Shown: in pieces, positions 48,093 to 61,530 of the stretch | Layout of the letters: each line of letters starts with the position of its first letter | Numbering within the stretch: the stretch's first letter is position 1 | NCBI RefSeq assembly: GCF_012273895.1 | Contig: NC_052105.1 | Location: forward strand, 1,116,001-1,180,000 | DNA length: 64,000 nucleotides | Direction: 5' to 3' | From: Zerene cesonia | Taxonomy: Eukaryota; Arthropoda; Insecta; Lepidoptera; Pieridae | Program-made: the position numbers and the translations under genes | The notes under the pieces: model-generated | Databases searched by the model: none | The model's input: the letters and a program-made list of their open reading frames with translations, nothing else | What the model was told of the DNA's origin: nothing

Positions 48093-48959
48093 TTACTTGA
48101 AGGGAATCTATCATTACAAAAAAGAAACGAAATCCACAAAGACCATAAAGGTTATTATAAAATTAATTATTATTACCTAATACATGAAATATAGCATTCA
48201 GTTTGACACTTGTATTAGAATTAATCATGTAGTATTATTATACTGAAAGCGATTTCAGCAGATTTTTTATATTTTAGAAACTGTTATTCACAAAATGAAT
48301 ACTATCAAAGGTAATTAATTAATTATACCAATACTTTCACATTATAACATTAACGCGCAGCTCGTAACTAATTAATGATGTACTCTCGCCAAATAAAGAT
48401 CAAATAGATGGCAACACAGCAAATTAAAACAAAGCTTCCCCACTCGTTTTCCCGCTTGGCGGTATTACAGCGCGCCGGGCGGCTCTTCAGTGCGATTTGC
48501 TAATGATTTTATGAGCTTGCCACACGGAAAAAGTAAAATGCAACGAGGAAATTTAAGACCATTATGATGCTTTGTAGATTTTTTGTACCTTCGACGGGGA
48601 ATTTAATGAACTTCGCAAGCAGGAGTCATCGCCGATTTCCAGTTTTTCTGATTTATTTGGCTGGTAAAATTTATTTTCAAAGTGTTGATAACATACGAGA
48701 TTGTATGTAAATAACGTGCAAGGGATTGCATTCGAATTGATAATATTTTTCTGTAAACTATGTATATAGTATGGACTAAAAGCAATCATAACGTTCCTCT
48801 CATTAAGTAAATAACTATAAAAGTATTTTTAATTTTAAAAATCATCTCCATCCTTTCATTTGCAGTGAGTGTATAAAACAAAAGATGTCTCTATCATAAT
48901 AGAAAATACTCGTCGCGGGTAGGAAACAAGAATTTCTAATAACATGTAGTTAAATAGAG
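48093..48959. other. No gene; possible regulatory patch at 48350-48530
   Basis: 48350-48530 combines TAATTAATGA and TGCTAATGATTTTATGAG (homeodomain-like) with a GC-rich core. It is a candidate conserved element; conservation is untested. Confidence 0.3.
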
Positions 48960-49420
48960 AAGGCGGGGTGCAAAGGTGGGCGGTTGTCACGGCAACCGTT
49001 GCAGGAAGCTGCAGAATCGATGCTCCCAGACGACCGCTGTGGATCAATGTGTCTGTAGTACTACGCCGGAGCCCGGGAAATCTATCTGCGCTTGTGTGCA
49101 CAGCGTACCGCCATCTCGCTCTACTCCCAACCAGAATAACTTGAACTGCGACACGAACTCAATCATCCCCAAACGACTCTAAACTTCACCGGCCGAGCAA
49201 AACGCGGTAGATCAGCGCAACGTGGCCGCTTTGTATGTGTGCGTAATTTTCCCCGGCTAAATTCTATGTGTGCGTTAGTTGTGTAAGCATTACGTTCCGT
49301 TTTCGAAGCGTTGTGAAACTTTGTGAATTGGTTATCTGTGTATGCGTTCAGGAACGCCGACAGCTTTTGTGTTTGTTTTGTTATCGTTTTGATACTGGCC
49401 GGTGAACGATGCCTATGCGT
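48960..49420. promoter_or_regulatory. CpG-rich island, possible promoter or first exon
   Basis: About 450 bp of CpG-containing sequence stands out from AT-rich flanks. It includes an X-box-like motif (48983-48996) and many 'tgtgtgcg' stretches typical of lepidopteran 5' leaders. The open frames (48976-49182 plus and 48856-49101 minus) have no domain. I read it as a possible promoter of an unannotated transcript. Confidence 0.35.
48983..48996. promoter_or_regulatory. X-box-like (RFX) motif
   Basis: GTTGTCACGGCAAC (reverse complement GTTGCCGTGACAAC) has one perfect half-site GTTGCC and one near-perfect half-site around a two-base spacer. Confidence 0.4.
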
Positions 49421-50314
49421 GATGCATTCGACAAATTAAAAAAGTTGCGTCAAAGCGTTCCTTTTTTAAAATGTTTTAAATATAAGACTTCTCTTAAAGC
49501 TTTAAAATCAATATTAAATCGGTGTTAATTTTGTATGATTATTATATGAATATATTAACGAAATATAAAGATGACGGATTAACAATACGCATTTTATTAA
49601 TAAAAAAAAAAACGATAGAACCTTTAAAAAGTTTAAATTTCATATATATATTAATAAAAAGATCAATTTAAAATAACCTCTTTTGATCAGTTATAACGAT
49701 ATACATTGTGCTGTACCAAAGCGGCATTGTTTGATATTAAAGTTAGCCAGTTTCATACATGTTTTAAGCTACCATACAAAACACATATTATTAAAATACA
49801 ATAAATTCAGGTAGGACGTGCCTCTAGAGGGTTTCTCGTAGGATTAGCGTGTTCAGTAAACAAGGGGAGAGTTTCTTAAATAAAAAAGGTTATGGCGCAA
49901 TATAAAGCTTTATGGGCTTTCAAATTAAGTTTATATTTGCATATAATTCAACCAGGTATTGACAATATTTTGATGACTAGGATAATATTGAATTAGGTAT
50001 TTTATAGGACTTGAAATTAAGCGTTGAAGTTCGACTTATGTTGATTTTACCTTCAAACATTTCTTTATTTACGTAACCACTGAAATATTAACTTAATGTG
50101 TGAATATTTTATTTCTTTCGCTTGATATTTTCTACAAGGTTTTTCCGTTAATATTACACAGAAGTAGAGGCACGTGTTTGCTGGCTGTTGAGATTGAAAA
50201 TCTGTTCTATTTTCATGGAATTGATAATATTATTCGCTTAAATCATGAGAGCAAGTGCTTTCTAATTAAGAGAAAATATAAATTCGATGAATTTACATCA
50301 AATAGTATAAAGTA
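49421..50314. other. AT-rich stretch, no gene seen
   Basis: The short frame at 50100-50315 has no support. No repeats are recognised. Confidence 0.5.
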
Positions 50315-50490
50315 AAGTCGCTTCCCCTTTTTTTAGACGCGGGTATGTATGTGTGCTTAGATCTTTAAAACTATGCAACGGATTTTGATGTGGTTTTTTT
50401 GAAGAGTGATTCACGAGGCAAGTTTACATTTACAATAACATCTATTAAGCAACTCCGAATTTAACACGTGCGAAGGACACAAGCAGTCAA
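50315..50490 (-). repeat. Interspersed repeat ('agatctttaaaactatgcaacgg' type)
   Basis: 'aaagtcgcttcccctttttt', 'cttagatctttaaaactatg' and 'caacggattttgatgtgg' share order with the 43815 and 60150 copies. Confidence 0.6.
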
Positions 50491-50689
50491 AATATTAATT
50501 TGCCAAAAACACATTATAATATATGAGGGGTATATAGCACATACACATTATTGTTACTTTGGTTTGCTATAAAAAAATAACCGCATTGATAACATGCAAC
50601 AACACAACCCTCCTTTTTTGAAGTCTGTTGATAACGAATAGAAGTATAATTATCATCATCATCATCATCGTTATAAGTATCTTGCTATT

Positions 50690-50912
50690 GTGTTTCGTAC
50701 GGTGAGTGGGGCAGCCGGAGGCCTATTTCCTTCTCCTCGCCTTTCCCAGTCCATTACTTCTTTCCAGTCATCAATCCTTTCCTTATCCCTTATCCCTTAA
50801 AAGCGGGCAGCGCATTCTCAGAGGTCTGAGCCTCTGCGAATGTTCTTGGGTGGTGGTGATCGTTTACCATCACGCGAACCACCAGCTCAGTTGCCCGCTA
50901 TGACATAAAAAA
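50690..50912 (+). repeat. 'gcccgctatgacataaaaaa' retroposon 3' end, well-preserved
   Basis: It starts 'tgtttcgtacggtgagtggg', has 'gcagccggaggcctatttcc', 'ctcagaggtctgagcctctg' and 'gatcgtttaccatcacgcg', and ends 'gcccgctatgacataaaaaa'. It is nearly the same as the 22225 copy over the shared part. Confidence 0.85.
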
Positions 50913-51580
50913 AGTATCGTTTACTCTCATATCATTGATATATGTCTCGTACTATCGTGAAGACCTTTTTTGACCAAATTGTCAAAAGATTTTTTTAACT
51001 GATTGGCAAACAACACAAAGGTGGCAATGTTTTTGAGTTTATTATAAAGCAAGCAAAAAGTGCACAAGATTGCCAAATCGATAAATAATAAGACGTTAAA
51101 CGCACTCAAAATTTAAATAAAAACAAACTATTTCAATAAGTCTTTATATAATTGGATACATTTAGATGTAAGCTTTTCACATTATGTGATAGCTATTTTT
51201 AATTGATATATTAATTCTTTTACAATAAAGATAGGAAAGTACGAGGAAAATAATTATTATCCTCAAATTACTGTCCATCGTATCAGAATTATAAAAGTAT
51301 TGTATAATTTTCACACGCCGCGACAAGCAAAGGGAAATGTGGAATAGTTTACAAATGAAATATAAACTAATGATGGACTGTATACACTAAACAAGTAATT
51401 AGCGGTCCAAGGCCTTAATTTTAAATTCTCATTGGAGGGTAATATCGGTGGTATATGCTGACTGGATGTGACTATATTATTCATTTAATTTTGAGCTTAA
51501 GTATCGAAAATGATGAACATTAATGCAATGAAATTAGCTATTTGGCCTGGCGGTCTCGCCTGTGCTATATTTATAGCCTA
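50913..51580. other. AT-rich stretch, no gene seen
   Basis: Nothing recognised. Confidence 0.5.
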
Positions 51581-51753
51581 CTAGCTGCGCCCCGCGGTTT
51601 TTCCCGGTATCCCGTATCCCGTAGGAATATCGAGATAAAAAATTGCCTTTATGTTATTCCTGTTGTCCAGCTGTCTACGTACCAATGTACAGTAGTTTTT
51701 AAGTGGAAGAGTTACAAACACACACATCCTTCAAACTTTCGCATTTATAATAG
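51581..51753 (+). repeat. 'ctagctgcgcc' family interspersed repeat
   Basis: It starts 'ctagctgcgccccgcggttt', has 'ccagctgtctacgtaccaa' in the middle and ends 'ctttcgcatttataatag'. It has a deletion of the 'aaatttcattgcaatc' part relative to 37378. Confidence 0.82.
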
Positions 51754-51904
51754 GATAGGATGTCACTCAGTGAAGTTGCAGCTTTTGCTGAATGGTGAAA
51801 GAATTTTTGAATTTATAATATTTGTAAAGATAATTTTAATAATAGAAATATAGTGAAGACCTCTATTAGCCCTTAATAAAGTCTATAGATTAAGAAATAT
51901 GATA

Positions 51905-52215
51905 CGCATCAAGATATGTGCCACTAACTAGTCTAAGGATTATTTGCGTTATTTCTGCCCTCGGCTTTGCCCACGTAGTTGAAAGAAAAGATAGACAGCT
52001 CAGGAGATTTCCCTACATAGTTTCCATTCTCGTGAGATTTCCGATAAAAAATAAAACTATCTTATATCCTCTCTCGGATCTCAAGCTATACGTTTACAAA
52101 ATTTCATCTTCTCTATCCTTAATAACCGCAGAATATACAATCAATAATTACTAATTCAATTTCTATTTTGTACTATAAGTCAAAGATGTATGAAAGATAA
52201 ATAAATAAATAAATC
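51905..52215 (+). repeat. Probable old retroposon ending in (AAAT)n
   Basis: 'gccctcggctttgcccacg' and 'ctctcggatctcaagctata' resemble the degenerate 'ctagctg' family body, and the segment ends in 'aaataaataaataaat' at about 52198-52213. The short open frame here is part of it. Confidence 0.45.
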
Positions 52216-55200
52216 TCCGACATGGCAATATAAATGAAAAATATCAAGCTCTATTATGTCACTTCTAGAATATATAACTTGTAGCACAGGGCAGGGCAGC
52301 AATGCGTCGGGGCGAGACGGTGCGTCATACATTGAACGCTGTTAATTTTTCAAAACTTTAATTGCGATCACTCCGCACTACATGCATTTTCACTTCTGGC
52401 CCATTGTTCGAGAAGGGTTTGGACTCGTTACGTTTGCTCATTTTGTTGCCTTTGATCTGTGTTTGAGAATGCAGAGCAACGTGCATTAGAGATTTTGATT
52501 GGGTAATAGACAAAGAATTGACTTGTGAAGTTCGTATTGAAGCTTTTAGGGGTTATTTAATAATAGTGACATTAGGTATAGCCTATGTATTTATATAATC
52601 CATTGCTGTTGATATTTACAATGCATTGATTTTTATCATTTTGGTTTTAATGCCTTCATAATAGTCAACAAAAATAAATCTATACATACAAAATTAAAAA
52701 AAATGAAATACAAAACTTTTTTAGTCCAGGCGAGCGAAGCCACAGGCGGAAAGCTGCTCAATAGGGAAGAAGTTATTCTAAAACGCACGGTATATCAGTG
52801 AGGTAAAGATAGGTGCATTTTAAAATTCAGATAAATTTAACTTCGTCTTAACCTCGCCTAAAATCGAGTTTATAAATTCCACTATCTAGAACAACACTAT
52901 TTCAGGTCAGGTTTTTACAGTTTTACTCTAGTATTGATTAAACCTGAATAGTAATAGCGATTTCCTCGAAGGCTTTCAAGGCTTGTTGAAACGACAGTAT
53001 GGAGGGAAACCCGCTGACTAAGCGAGAGGATTTCCCGTTCATTAGTTTTGAACCTAGATTGTGACAATATAAGGTAATTTTAAACTATGTTCTTTCTATG
53101 TTACTAACGACACTTGTTTGAATCCCCCTTTACGATTTATTGTACATTTTTTAATTTTAAAAAACATTAATTAAGTCTTCAGAATAATAAGAAGTCACGT
53201 GAAGTTGTCCCAAAGAAAATAGTCGCTGACAATAAAAGCGTTAGTTAGTTTTTTATATTAAAAATCACCATAAACCAGCATCATTTGTGATAGCTAGAGA
53301 TCCTTGGCGTGTGTGATGATGTTATAAAAATGTACGAAAAAATTGCATAAGAAATTAATGGTATCTCTATTCTGTGAAGTAAGGATACTATATTATGTGA
53401 TAAAACCGCCTACAACAAGTCGTCGAGACGTCCCATGTCTGTAAGAAGCCTCCGGTCATGAGGCTATGCATAATTTAGAGAGAAAGGCCGACCCAACCTT
53501 TACAGGGCATTATCACATAACACCATTGTATAGTACAATAGGTAAATAATTTTTTTTATAATATATAAACACATTAAGTACCCGATCCTTCATCTATGCT
53601 TTGCCATTTATAGAACAGATTAAAGAAAGAAAAAAGATTTTAAAGTCTCAATATACTTAACAGATTTATTGACAGTTTTATTTTTTGTATATTGTGGGTT
53701 AAGCGTGATACATACACTGATTAAGTTCACAAATATAAAATTTCTACTTACTACCGCATTTTAAATCCGCACTAAAACCCATTGCAGAAAAATCTTATTG
53801 GGCGAACGTTGAAAAATATTGGTTGTTCTATCTTATTGGTCTTTTATAATAATGACTTAATTATCATTATTTACCTATCATTCGAAATAACACACATTAT
53901 TATTATTTATTTATTTATTTAAATACAAGAGCTAAAAACACAATCATAGTGAATTAAAATACACAATTGTTCATTTTAAAGTATGTGAATCGAACTCAGA
54001 ATGTTGAATTAAAAATATGTACCTCAAAACCAAACGATTTGTATAATCTAAACTTATGTAATAAAGAGAAAACATTTTTTGTTTTGTATTGTATTATGTT
54101 TTGTATTTATGTTTGTAATGTTTACACATAAAAAGGCTTCGATTTCAACAATTATTTCATAAAAAAGTTGCATGAGTGGCATGGGCTATATACGTATCAC
54201 GGGCGACGTCTGGGCGAATAGCTAGTTATTCTATAATCTCCGGTTATCCAATTTAAACAACGCCGCAAACAGCGAGAATAAAGAAAAATTAATAAATCTC
54301 ATGTTGTACACGATCCCGTTTGCCAGATGTAGGCTGTATGCGGTCGTCACATCCGATCGCCGGCTTCCGCTCCTCGGATTACAACCTTTATTTTTTCCCA
54401 TGTTCCCATGGCCGAACTTTTTCACCTTTAAGATGAATGTATAAGATGGAATTGGTTCATGTAAGTCATTTAAAGTAGGTACCATACGAAGTAAAATGTA
54501 AAATATATTTATTTGTTGTTTTATATACTAAGTGATATGATATATTCAGAAGTCTATTTGTTACGATTTATGTAAAACTTTTCGATGATTTTATAGATTC
54601 TTTTACTAAAAGAAATCTGTATATCTACTGACTAAACTAGGCGATATATTTACTTTTGGTCTTGCCTTCTTTTCAGGCGAAGTCTCGATACGTGACTAAT
54701 TAATGTACATTTTAAAAGATATATGTAATAGATAATATATAGAAGTCAGGTAAATAAAACAAATTACCTTAATACTATCTTTATATAGTTGTATAAAGCT
54801 TGACCTTTAGCTTGACTTCACAGTCAACATTGCAAGAATGTCTTTACATTTTTTAATAAAAAATATTATTGCTTTGGAAAAATTCACGTGTATGGAAACA
54901 TTCCTTTAAATTTTATATTTATATAAAAATAGATATTTGCTTTCAAGTGGTCTTCCTAGAATCGTGCGTAACATTTTATTGGAAAACTGTACCTATGTTT
55001 GAGTTTATTTTCAAACTGACAAGAGGATAATTTTTTTGCAATTGATATATACCATTAACTACTAAAGGTAGTGATAATAAGCCTATGCTAGATTTATATG
55101 AGGAACACTGTAGCAACATCTTATAAAATATTCCATACTTACGTCTTATGACTATATACTACATTTTACACACACACATTAAAGAAAAGCCGACTGATTA

Positions 55201-58097
55201 CAAAACCATACTTTTGTTTCTATATTAATATAATAAATTTGTTATTCGTTTGCTTTTAGTTGGTTTGTCACGATTTCATTTTAAAATCAGGATTAATTTA
55301 AAAAAAACCTTCAGAAACTTCTCTACTAACTAAGATAGGCTTTATTATTTTTTCATGCGACATCGAGACAATCGTTTTGTTGTATATAAGGCATAGACTA
55401 GCGGTGTGAGTATTGATTAACAAATTATTATATTATGTAATGGAAAATAGATCAAAAGACGAAACAAGACGCCGTTTCACTATTAGAAGTTATCGACTGC
55501 TCTATCTTTGTAGAAAATCCAAGGTTCAAGTACCTATTTATAGAATTACTATATTCAGACCTCAACCAGTTATTTGAATGATGTACATTTTACTGATAAC
55601 ATGTAAAGGAGTAGTCTTAAAGTCTTATAAGACTAGTCCAAGTACCACAATTTCTAAAATCTTTGTCAGCTGCAACACAAAAGTATGAATGCATAATCAT
55701 ATTTATTGAAACATATCGCATTTAAATGAACTCATTTCCTAAAATTTGTGGGTACATGTGCATCAAGTTAGATGGGGATAAATATTTGACCGTCACTTCG
55801 CGGAATTTATCAGCAAGTCACTGGGTTTTGAAATTGGAATCTAAATTATGTGAAATTCGAATTTTATGTGTATAGAGAGTTTATCAATTTTGATTGGGAT
55901 GCCTGTTATTCTTGTTGGCTTTTATTGTTATTCTTACAAGTGTCAAAAGGCTTATAAAGAGAAACTTAATATACGTAATTTAACTTAAGAAACGTAGTCT
56001 CTAAGACTTTTACAATGTGTGTCACTTAGTTTACACGAAATATATAAGTATCGGATAGTACTTAACTTCCGAAAATATCGGGAGACAAATTTGTTTTTCA
56101 TTCATATACGACTACAGAGCGAAATGCCTCAGACGAAGCCTGGTTAGCAACCCGAAATTAGGAAGTCCTGCGCCTGTTCTCTCTCCGGTCTTATTTTCAT
56201 GGAACTGTGAGGACGATGGAATTAGGAGTGAATATTTGTTTATTAGCATGCTCATGCACTACTATCTCCCGTGTTGTTGCAATTTAGGAAATAAGTAATA
56301 ACACGTGAATTGTTACAAGCCATATAAAGTTTACTGGTTCATTGTAACTTTTAATATGATTGTTTGATAACTCGAACTACATTATATATCTGCGAATGTC
56401 AAAGCATGTATAAAATATTAATTTTAAATTTGCAATGTTTATTGAACACCTATTTATCATATTGATTATGTCATACGAAGGTTTTTATTTCGATAGGAAA
56501 CGGACGAACGGATAAATATTAATAACCTAGCGATGTACGTAGGTATTTGAAAAATAAATTAACCTCAGACCCAGCGATCGATGATTGATGTTAGAAATAG
56601 TTTTTCTAAAGATAGCACGAGACATCAATCGATGTTTATTTGTTGTTTATTATGTTCTTATTACAATCTCGTTAATAATTTGTTTGTCTGATATATTTTT
56701 AAATACGTAAGTAAATTACGCGTGCACGTTGTCTGCTATGAACTCCTAAAGTATGACTTGAATTTAATTTTGCACAGTGCAATTTAATCAGCTAGGAAGA
56801 TTATTTGTAAGCGAATCGACAATGTATGTATGTGATGAATATTTTTAATATCACGATATTTACCCATTAGAATATAGATGATATATTATCTATGATGGGT
56901 CAATTTCTCTTCCCGTTTCAATAATGTATCACGCCGGGTGTAAGAATACAATGTAAAGACTTTTAAATACGCCCGCATTAGATATCCACAATAACAGTTT
57001 ACACTTTCTATCAACAATATCTCGCAGGAAGTCTGAAACCTGACACTGTTTTGTTGACAAACATAACACTTTTATTGTAAGGGGATAAGGTTGGGGTTTG
57101 AATGCTCAGGAAAGGACCCATCTGCGCAGCCTGATCACAACTTGAACACGTTTTTTTCTATTTTGAAGGATGTGATCTATTTTTGAGGAGGCAGGTGTGT
57201 CACTAGAAAGGGAGCAGATTCATGTGAACACTTGTTTCGGCTAACATTTGCAAGTTACAAGTGGCAAGTGATTAACAATACGTTTTTTCACAAAATGCTT
57301 TTGTCGTCAATATCTAAATATATAATCATATTTAGATATTGACGCCCATGGGATATGTTTTATATAACTTTCACAACTGAGGAACATAGAAAAATATGTT
57401 ATTTTTAATCAAGATTTCCATAACACATTATATAAAGTGACATTCAAATAACCTAAGCTGTTTCTGATGTAATGGACAATTAACATACAGACAGACTTAC
57501 TGACTGAAATTCATATCAATGGAATATTAATTTTAAACATCTTCAATTTCGAAAATACATTAGTGTTTCACACCCTTCACGTCTATTTTAATCGTAGGTA
57601 AACAATTAATGATTTCATTATAATTTGGTAAACGGTTTATTGATGCAGTGGTCTTTATATAAATTATACTAAGAGATCATGTTCACAGCGTTTTTCTCAC
57701 TTACATTAATATGAAAACTAGGTAGGTATAAAATATTAATATTTTATTAGGTTTATAAATCTCGATCTCAGCTTTTGACCATAGATATTCTAATGGCCGG
57801 GTTCAGTCGCTAACCCTCGTTAATGAGTGTCAAGGTAATCCAGCTAATGAGGCGATTTACCCCTGGTCACTAGGTTGGTAAGGTGTCGATTCCTCTAATA
57901 CCATAACAAACTAGACTAAACAGTTGTTAAAAAGGAGGTGGGCTCGAATGATGGCTCTTATTATAATTATAAAAAAATAGAAAAAGATCTTTTACTTTAT
58001 ACATTTTAATCATTCGTATTGTTAACTTTAACGTTGCTACATAAGAGGCATCAAACAGAAAATTACGTAACTTAATAGCTTCATAAACTATTTAAAA
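52216..58097. other. AT-rich stretch, no supportable gene
   Basis: It includes an (ATTT)n/(ATT)n tract at 53898-53925, a mixed patch at 52290-52440, another at 53400-53520, and the hairpin at 57305-57344. The minus frame at 54231-54485 shows no domain. No other repeats are clearly recognised. Confidence 0.5.
57305..57344. repeat. Perfect 17-bp inverted repeat with 6-base loop
   Basis: Arms 57305-57321 and 57328-57344 are exact reverse complements with loop ATAATC. It would form a stable short hairpin in RNA or a cruciform in DNA. Confidence 0.95.
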
Positions 58098-58245
58098 TTA
58101 TCCCTTATCCTTTCCTTACCTCTTATCCCTTAAGATCGGGCAGCGCATTCGCAAAGCCATTTCCTCTGCGAATGTTCGTATACGGTAGTGATCTCTTATC
58201 ATCAGGCGAACCACCAGGTCAGCTACCGGCTATGACATCAATAAA
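58098..58245 (+). repeat. 'gcccgctatgac' retroposon 3' end, shorter copy
   Basis: 'cttatcccttaagatcgggc', 'ctctgcgaatgttcgtat' and 'atcaggcgaaccaccaggtc' lead to 'ctatgacatcaataaaat'. The A tail is eroded. Confidence 0.75.
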
Positions 58246-60149
58246 ATATTTGCAATGGAACGTAATATCTCTCCGTGTTTTTATCATATTTATGCTTTAG
58301 TATTCTATGTTTTTTTGTATGTAGCTATTTGTAACGTGTTTTTGCTGATATTTTTACCTTATTTTATTATTATTTTTTTTTTGCTAACACATATTATTAT
58401 ATTATTTATGTATAGCTGTTTCTCAAACCCTCTACTGAAACATTATTGTAGTGGACACAGCAATGCAATGAGTCGATCGCATTATTGCAACAAAGCAAAA
58501 GCTCGAGAAATCGTATCTGTTGCAACTGAATAGTCTGAGTTTTCGAAAATAACTGGGTTATATTATAGAAGAACCTTGTGAAAAAGATATACTGAATGAA
58601 ATCGTGTACTTAAGTCTAAATGCAGAACGAAACTCTTACACTTCGAATCAAATATGTATCTACTCGCATACAATAACTCAACATAATCATAATAAATTAG
58701 TTTAGAACGAATTTTATAAACCTGTCATAACTTATATCTAATGTTGACATCAGATTGCGCATTCTACTGCGTATATTTTTGTATTACACAGAACTTATTT
58801 CATTATTACGGTAGATTGTCTCTCACAAACACGAAAAGCGATAAACATCTTTAAGAATTTATCCTTATTTCAAATTAGAGTCTCGGACAAATATCTACGG
58901 AGAAAGAAAATTTTACGAAATTGTCATATTAATGATACGGATTATAAATACCGTTGAATAAACAATTAGGACGACCTCATACAGCAGAATTGCCTGTCTG
59001 AATTCAGACTCTTAATTCATAAAAATCGCGTGAAGTATCTATAAGGCACATATGGAAAAGAACTATCCAGAATACTTTTTTAATAAACGTTTCGTATCAG
59101 CCGTATTTCGAGTTTTTTTTTCAGAAAGTATTACGGTGTGTATATTATTATTTCAAGATCGCCGAGCTGATTCGAGTATGGCTCCTGTAAACACTAAATA
59201 ATAAGAACGTTACATAAATGTTTTATAAAATAGGACCTTGAAATCAGCACGTGTAACGCTCTTGGTTGCCTAGCAACCGAATAAAGCAGTAGATGTATTT
59301 TTATAGCGTGTGTTTTGGTTATATACATTTGTTGTAATGTAATGAACATATAAGTGAACCGTTAATTAAAAATGTATTATATACATTTTTTTTCACATAT
59401 GATTATTGGTTACTAAACGCTTATATTATTGCTATAAAATAACTATTTGTATTCTGGCTCTTTATGAATAGAGAATGTATAGTGCGGTGTATTTATAATA
59501 CAATCATTGGAATTGTTTTCATACATATTTCAAATTAAAATAAGTGCGTATTTGCCGTAGAGATAGGACAAGCGTCCCAGATTCGAAAGTTTGAACTGGG
59601 ATGAAACATAAGATTAATCCAATATTCCGAAACCTCATTTATAACGAGTTATCATTTATATTCTCGATAAGTATATAAGAAGATATTCTAGCCAGCTAGC
59701 AGTTAAATACCTACTACCTAATAAAACTTATTTAATGTAAAGCTCGAAGCTAAGTTTTATGTTTTATGTTTAATAAGTTTTATGTTTCAAGCAGCCCTCC
59801 TCCTCTAATAATTTCAAAAGAAATTAATTAAATACTAATCAGAGAGCATTAACCTGCATTCAGTAGTATCCAGGTCAACTTTTCAGAGACATCTCGTCGA
59901 GTTGCTGGAACTTATACATCAAATAAGTAATATGTTGTTACAAATTTCTTCGTCATTTATTATTTTTTTAGAGACGTTTAGTTTTCCGCTCGTGTAGTTA
60001 TCGGAGTAAAGTAGCTACATTTGTAGTTATAATCTATCTCTTCACGCAGCAATTATGTATGGCAGAAGATTAGCCAGAGGAACATACATTCGTTCAAAGT
60101 TATGCTGCAGAATTAAGTTAAGTACTTTCACTTCACTACATGCTATAAA
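58246..60149. other. AT-rich stretch, X-box near 59.27 kb, no gene seen
   Basis: The plus frame at 58255-58533 is hydrophobic by AT-rich composition and lies just after a retroposon tail, so I do not call it. A strong X-box palindrome lies at 59264-59278. Confidence 0.5.
59264..59278. promoter_or_regulatory. Near-perfect RFX X-box GGTTGCCTAGCAACC
   Basis: It has two exact GTTGC half-sites with a compact spacer, the canonical form seen in ciliary-gene promoters. A CACGTG E-box lies about 10 bases upstream (59249-59254). No gene start is recognised nearby. Confidence 0.5.
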
Positions 60150-60318
60150 GCATTCCCGCTTTTGTGTTTAGATCTTTATAACTGCATAACGGATTTTGAT
60201 GCAGCTTTTTTAATAGATAGAGTGATCCAAAAGGAATGTTTATAAATAAATGTATATTAATAAAATTTATTAAACTATTCTGAATTTAATGCGCGCGAAA
60301 TCGCGGGCAAAAGCTAGT
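60150..60318 (-). repeat. Interspersed repeat ('cgcgggcaaaagctagt' end)
   Basis: 'tagatctttataactgcata' and 'acggattttgatgcagct' lead to 'gcgcgcgaaatcgcggg' and 'caaaagctagt'. This is the reverse of the ctag-starting family, a subtype shared with 43815 and 50315. Confidence 0.65.
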
Positions 60319-60546
60319 TCATAATAAAGTTAGGATAGTGTGATTAGTTGGTTTATGTTCTTTTCTTTTACATCATTTTAACATCATCGTCTATTAATAT
60401 AAAAATAATCAAAAAATAATAATGTCATTTATCAATATCTTATCACTTTTCTTTGAAGTTGCTCAAGAGCAAAGATTGATTTAAATTGGATTTGATGTTA
60501 AAAGAGAAGATAGCATCCCATACTTAAATTGTTAAATTAATCCTTT

Positions 60547-60700
60547 TTAACCGACTTCAAAAAGATGGTTATTAATTCGATGTGTATATATGTCTGAATT
60601 GCGTTTTTTGGTTGTACATTTTGGACAGGTTATTCTATAACTGCTTCTAAACACTAGTGCGAAATTTCATAAGAGCATGTATAACTCAAAAACTACAAAT
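60547..60700 (+). repeat. 'aaccgacttc' family interspersed repeat
   Basis: It starts 'taaccgacttcaaaaagatg' then 'gttattaattcgatgtgtat'. The remainder is diverged. Confidence 0.65.
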
Positions 60701-60904
60701 CGAATTGAGATATGTTATTTATTAGTTGTGTTCTCCAAATTAGGGATCAGAGTAATTGTCATCAAAATCGTAACAGTAATAATATAAAGATATATAGTCC
60801 ATGAGTATATATAACAGAAATCACTACTATTATTATTATTTTTTTTCTAAAACCTAATATTTTGCTCACCCTCGTCTTCTAAAGTGTTTCTCTTATTATT
60901 TATA

Positions 60905-61038
60905 TGGTAGTCTGGAAGAGATCGCTACCTAGCGATAAGACCGCCATTTGTACATATTCTCTCTTTTGTTTGTGTTTATCTATGTTTTTCTGTAAATTCT
61001 TATGTGCAATAAAGTGTTATCTATCTATCTATCTACCT
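60905..61038 (+). repeat. Non-LTR retrotransposon 3' end with (TATC)n tail
   Basis: 'ctggaagagatcgctacc', 'agcgataagaccgcc' and 'ttcttatgtgcaataaagtg', followed by TATC repeats (61019-61036), form the 3' end that I recognise from very common lepidopteran LINEs. It includes their own AATAAA. Only the 3' end is present; the class is not assigned. Confidence 0.8.
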
Positions 61039-61530
61039 ATAGATTTATAGCATTAACATCGAAAAGTGCCGCACCGCTTCCACGCCTTCTTCACGCGCTT
61101 TCAAGCAGGAATCTTATAAGTCAGTTTCTTTGGGTCAATTACTATTGTTTATTCATAAGCAGATAGCTAAGTCTAGATTCGCTCAGGCTTAGATTGTCGT
61201 CACTCATATGCGTTTGTTACACGGATGTTAGATTCAATATAAAAGATATTTTGCATTGCAGTTCAGTTTCATAAGTGAGTTTGATTGAATCTTTCAATGT
61301 GTTAGGTTGCTTTGCTCTTGGTTCATCCTCAGGTTGTTAGCAATGATTCAGGTATCTATGTAATTTCTTAATTCCTTAAATTCGAAAACTCAAACTAGGT
61401 TGTGCGACTGTTCTTTGGACACAAGTGGTAAAAACGAGACTTTGGTCTCTACTGGAGATTTTGAATGAGTTTATTGGTATTGTATTTGCTAATGTATTTA
61501 TTAACTTACTAAAGCAGTCTTTATATATTA

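Noticed and set aside
58255..58533. A small membrane protein from a hydrophobic open frame
   Set aside because: Hydrophobicity follows from T-rich codons, the frame starts just after a retroposon tail, and there is no family match or splice support.
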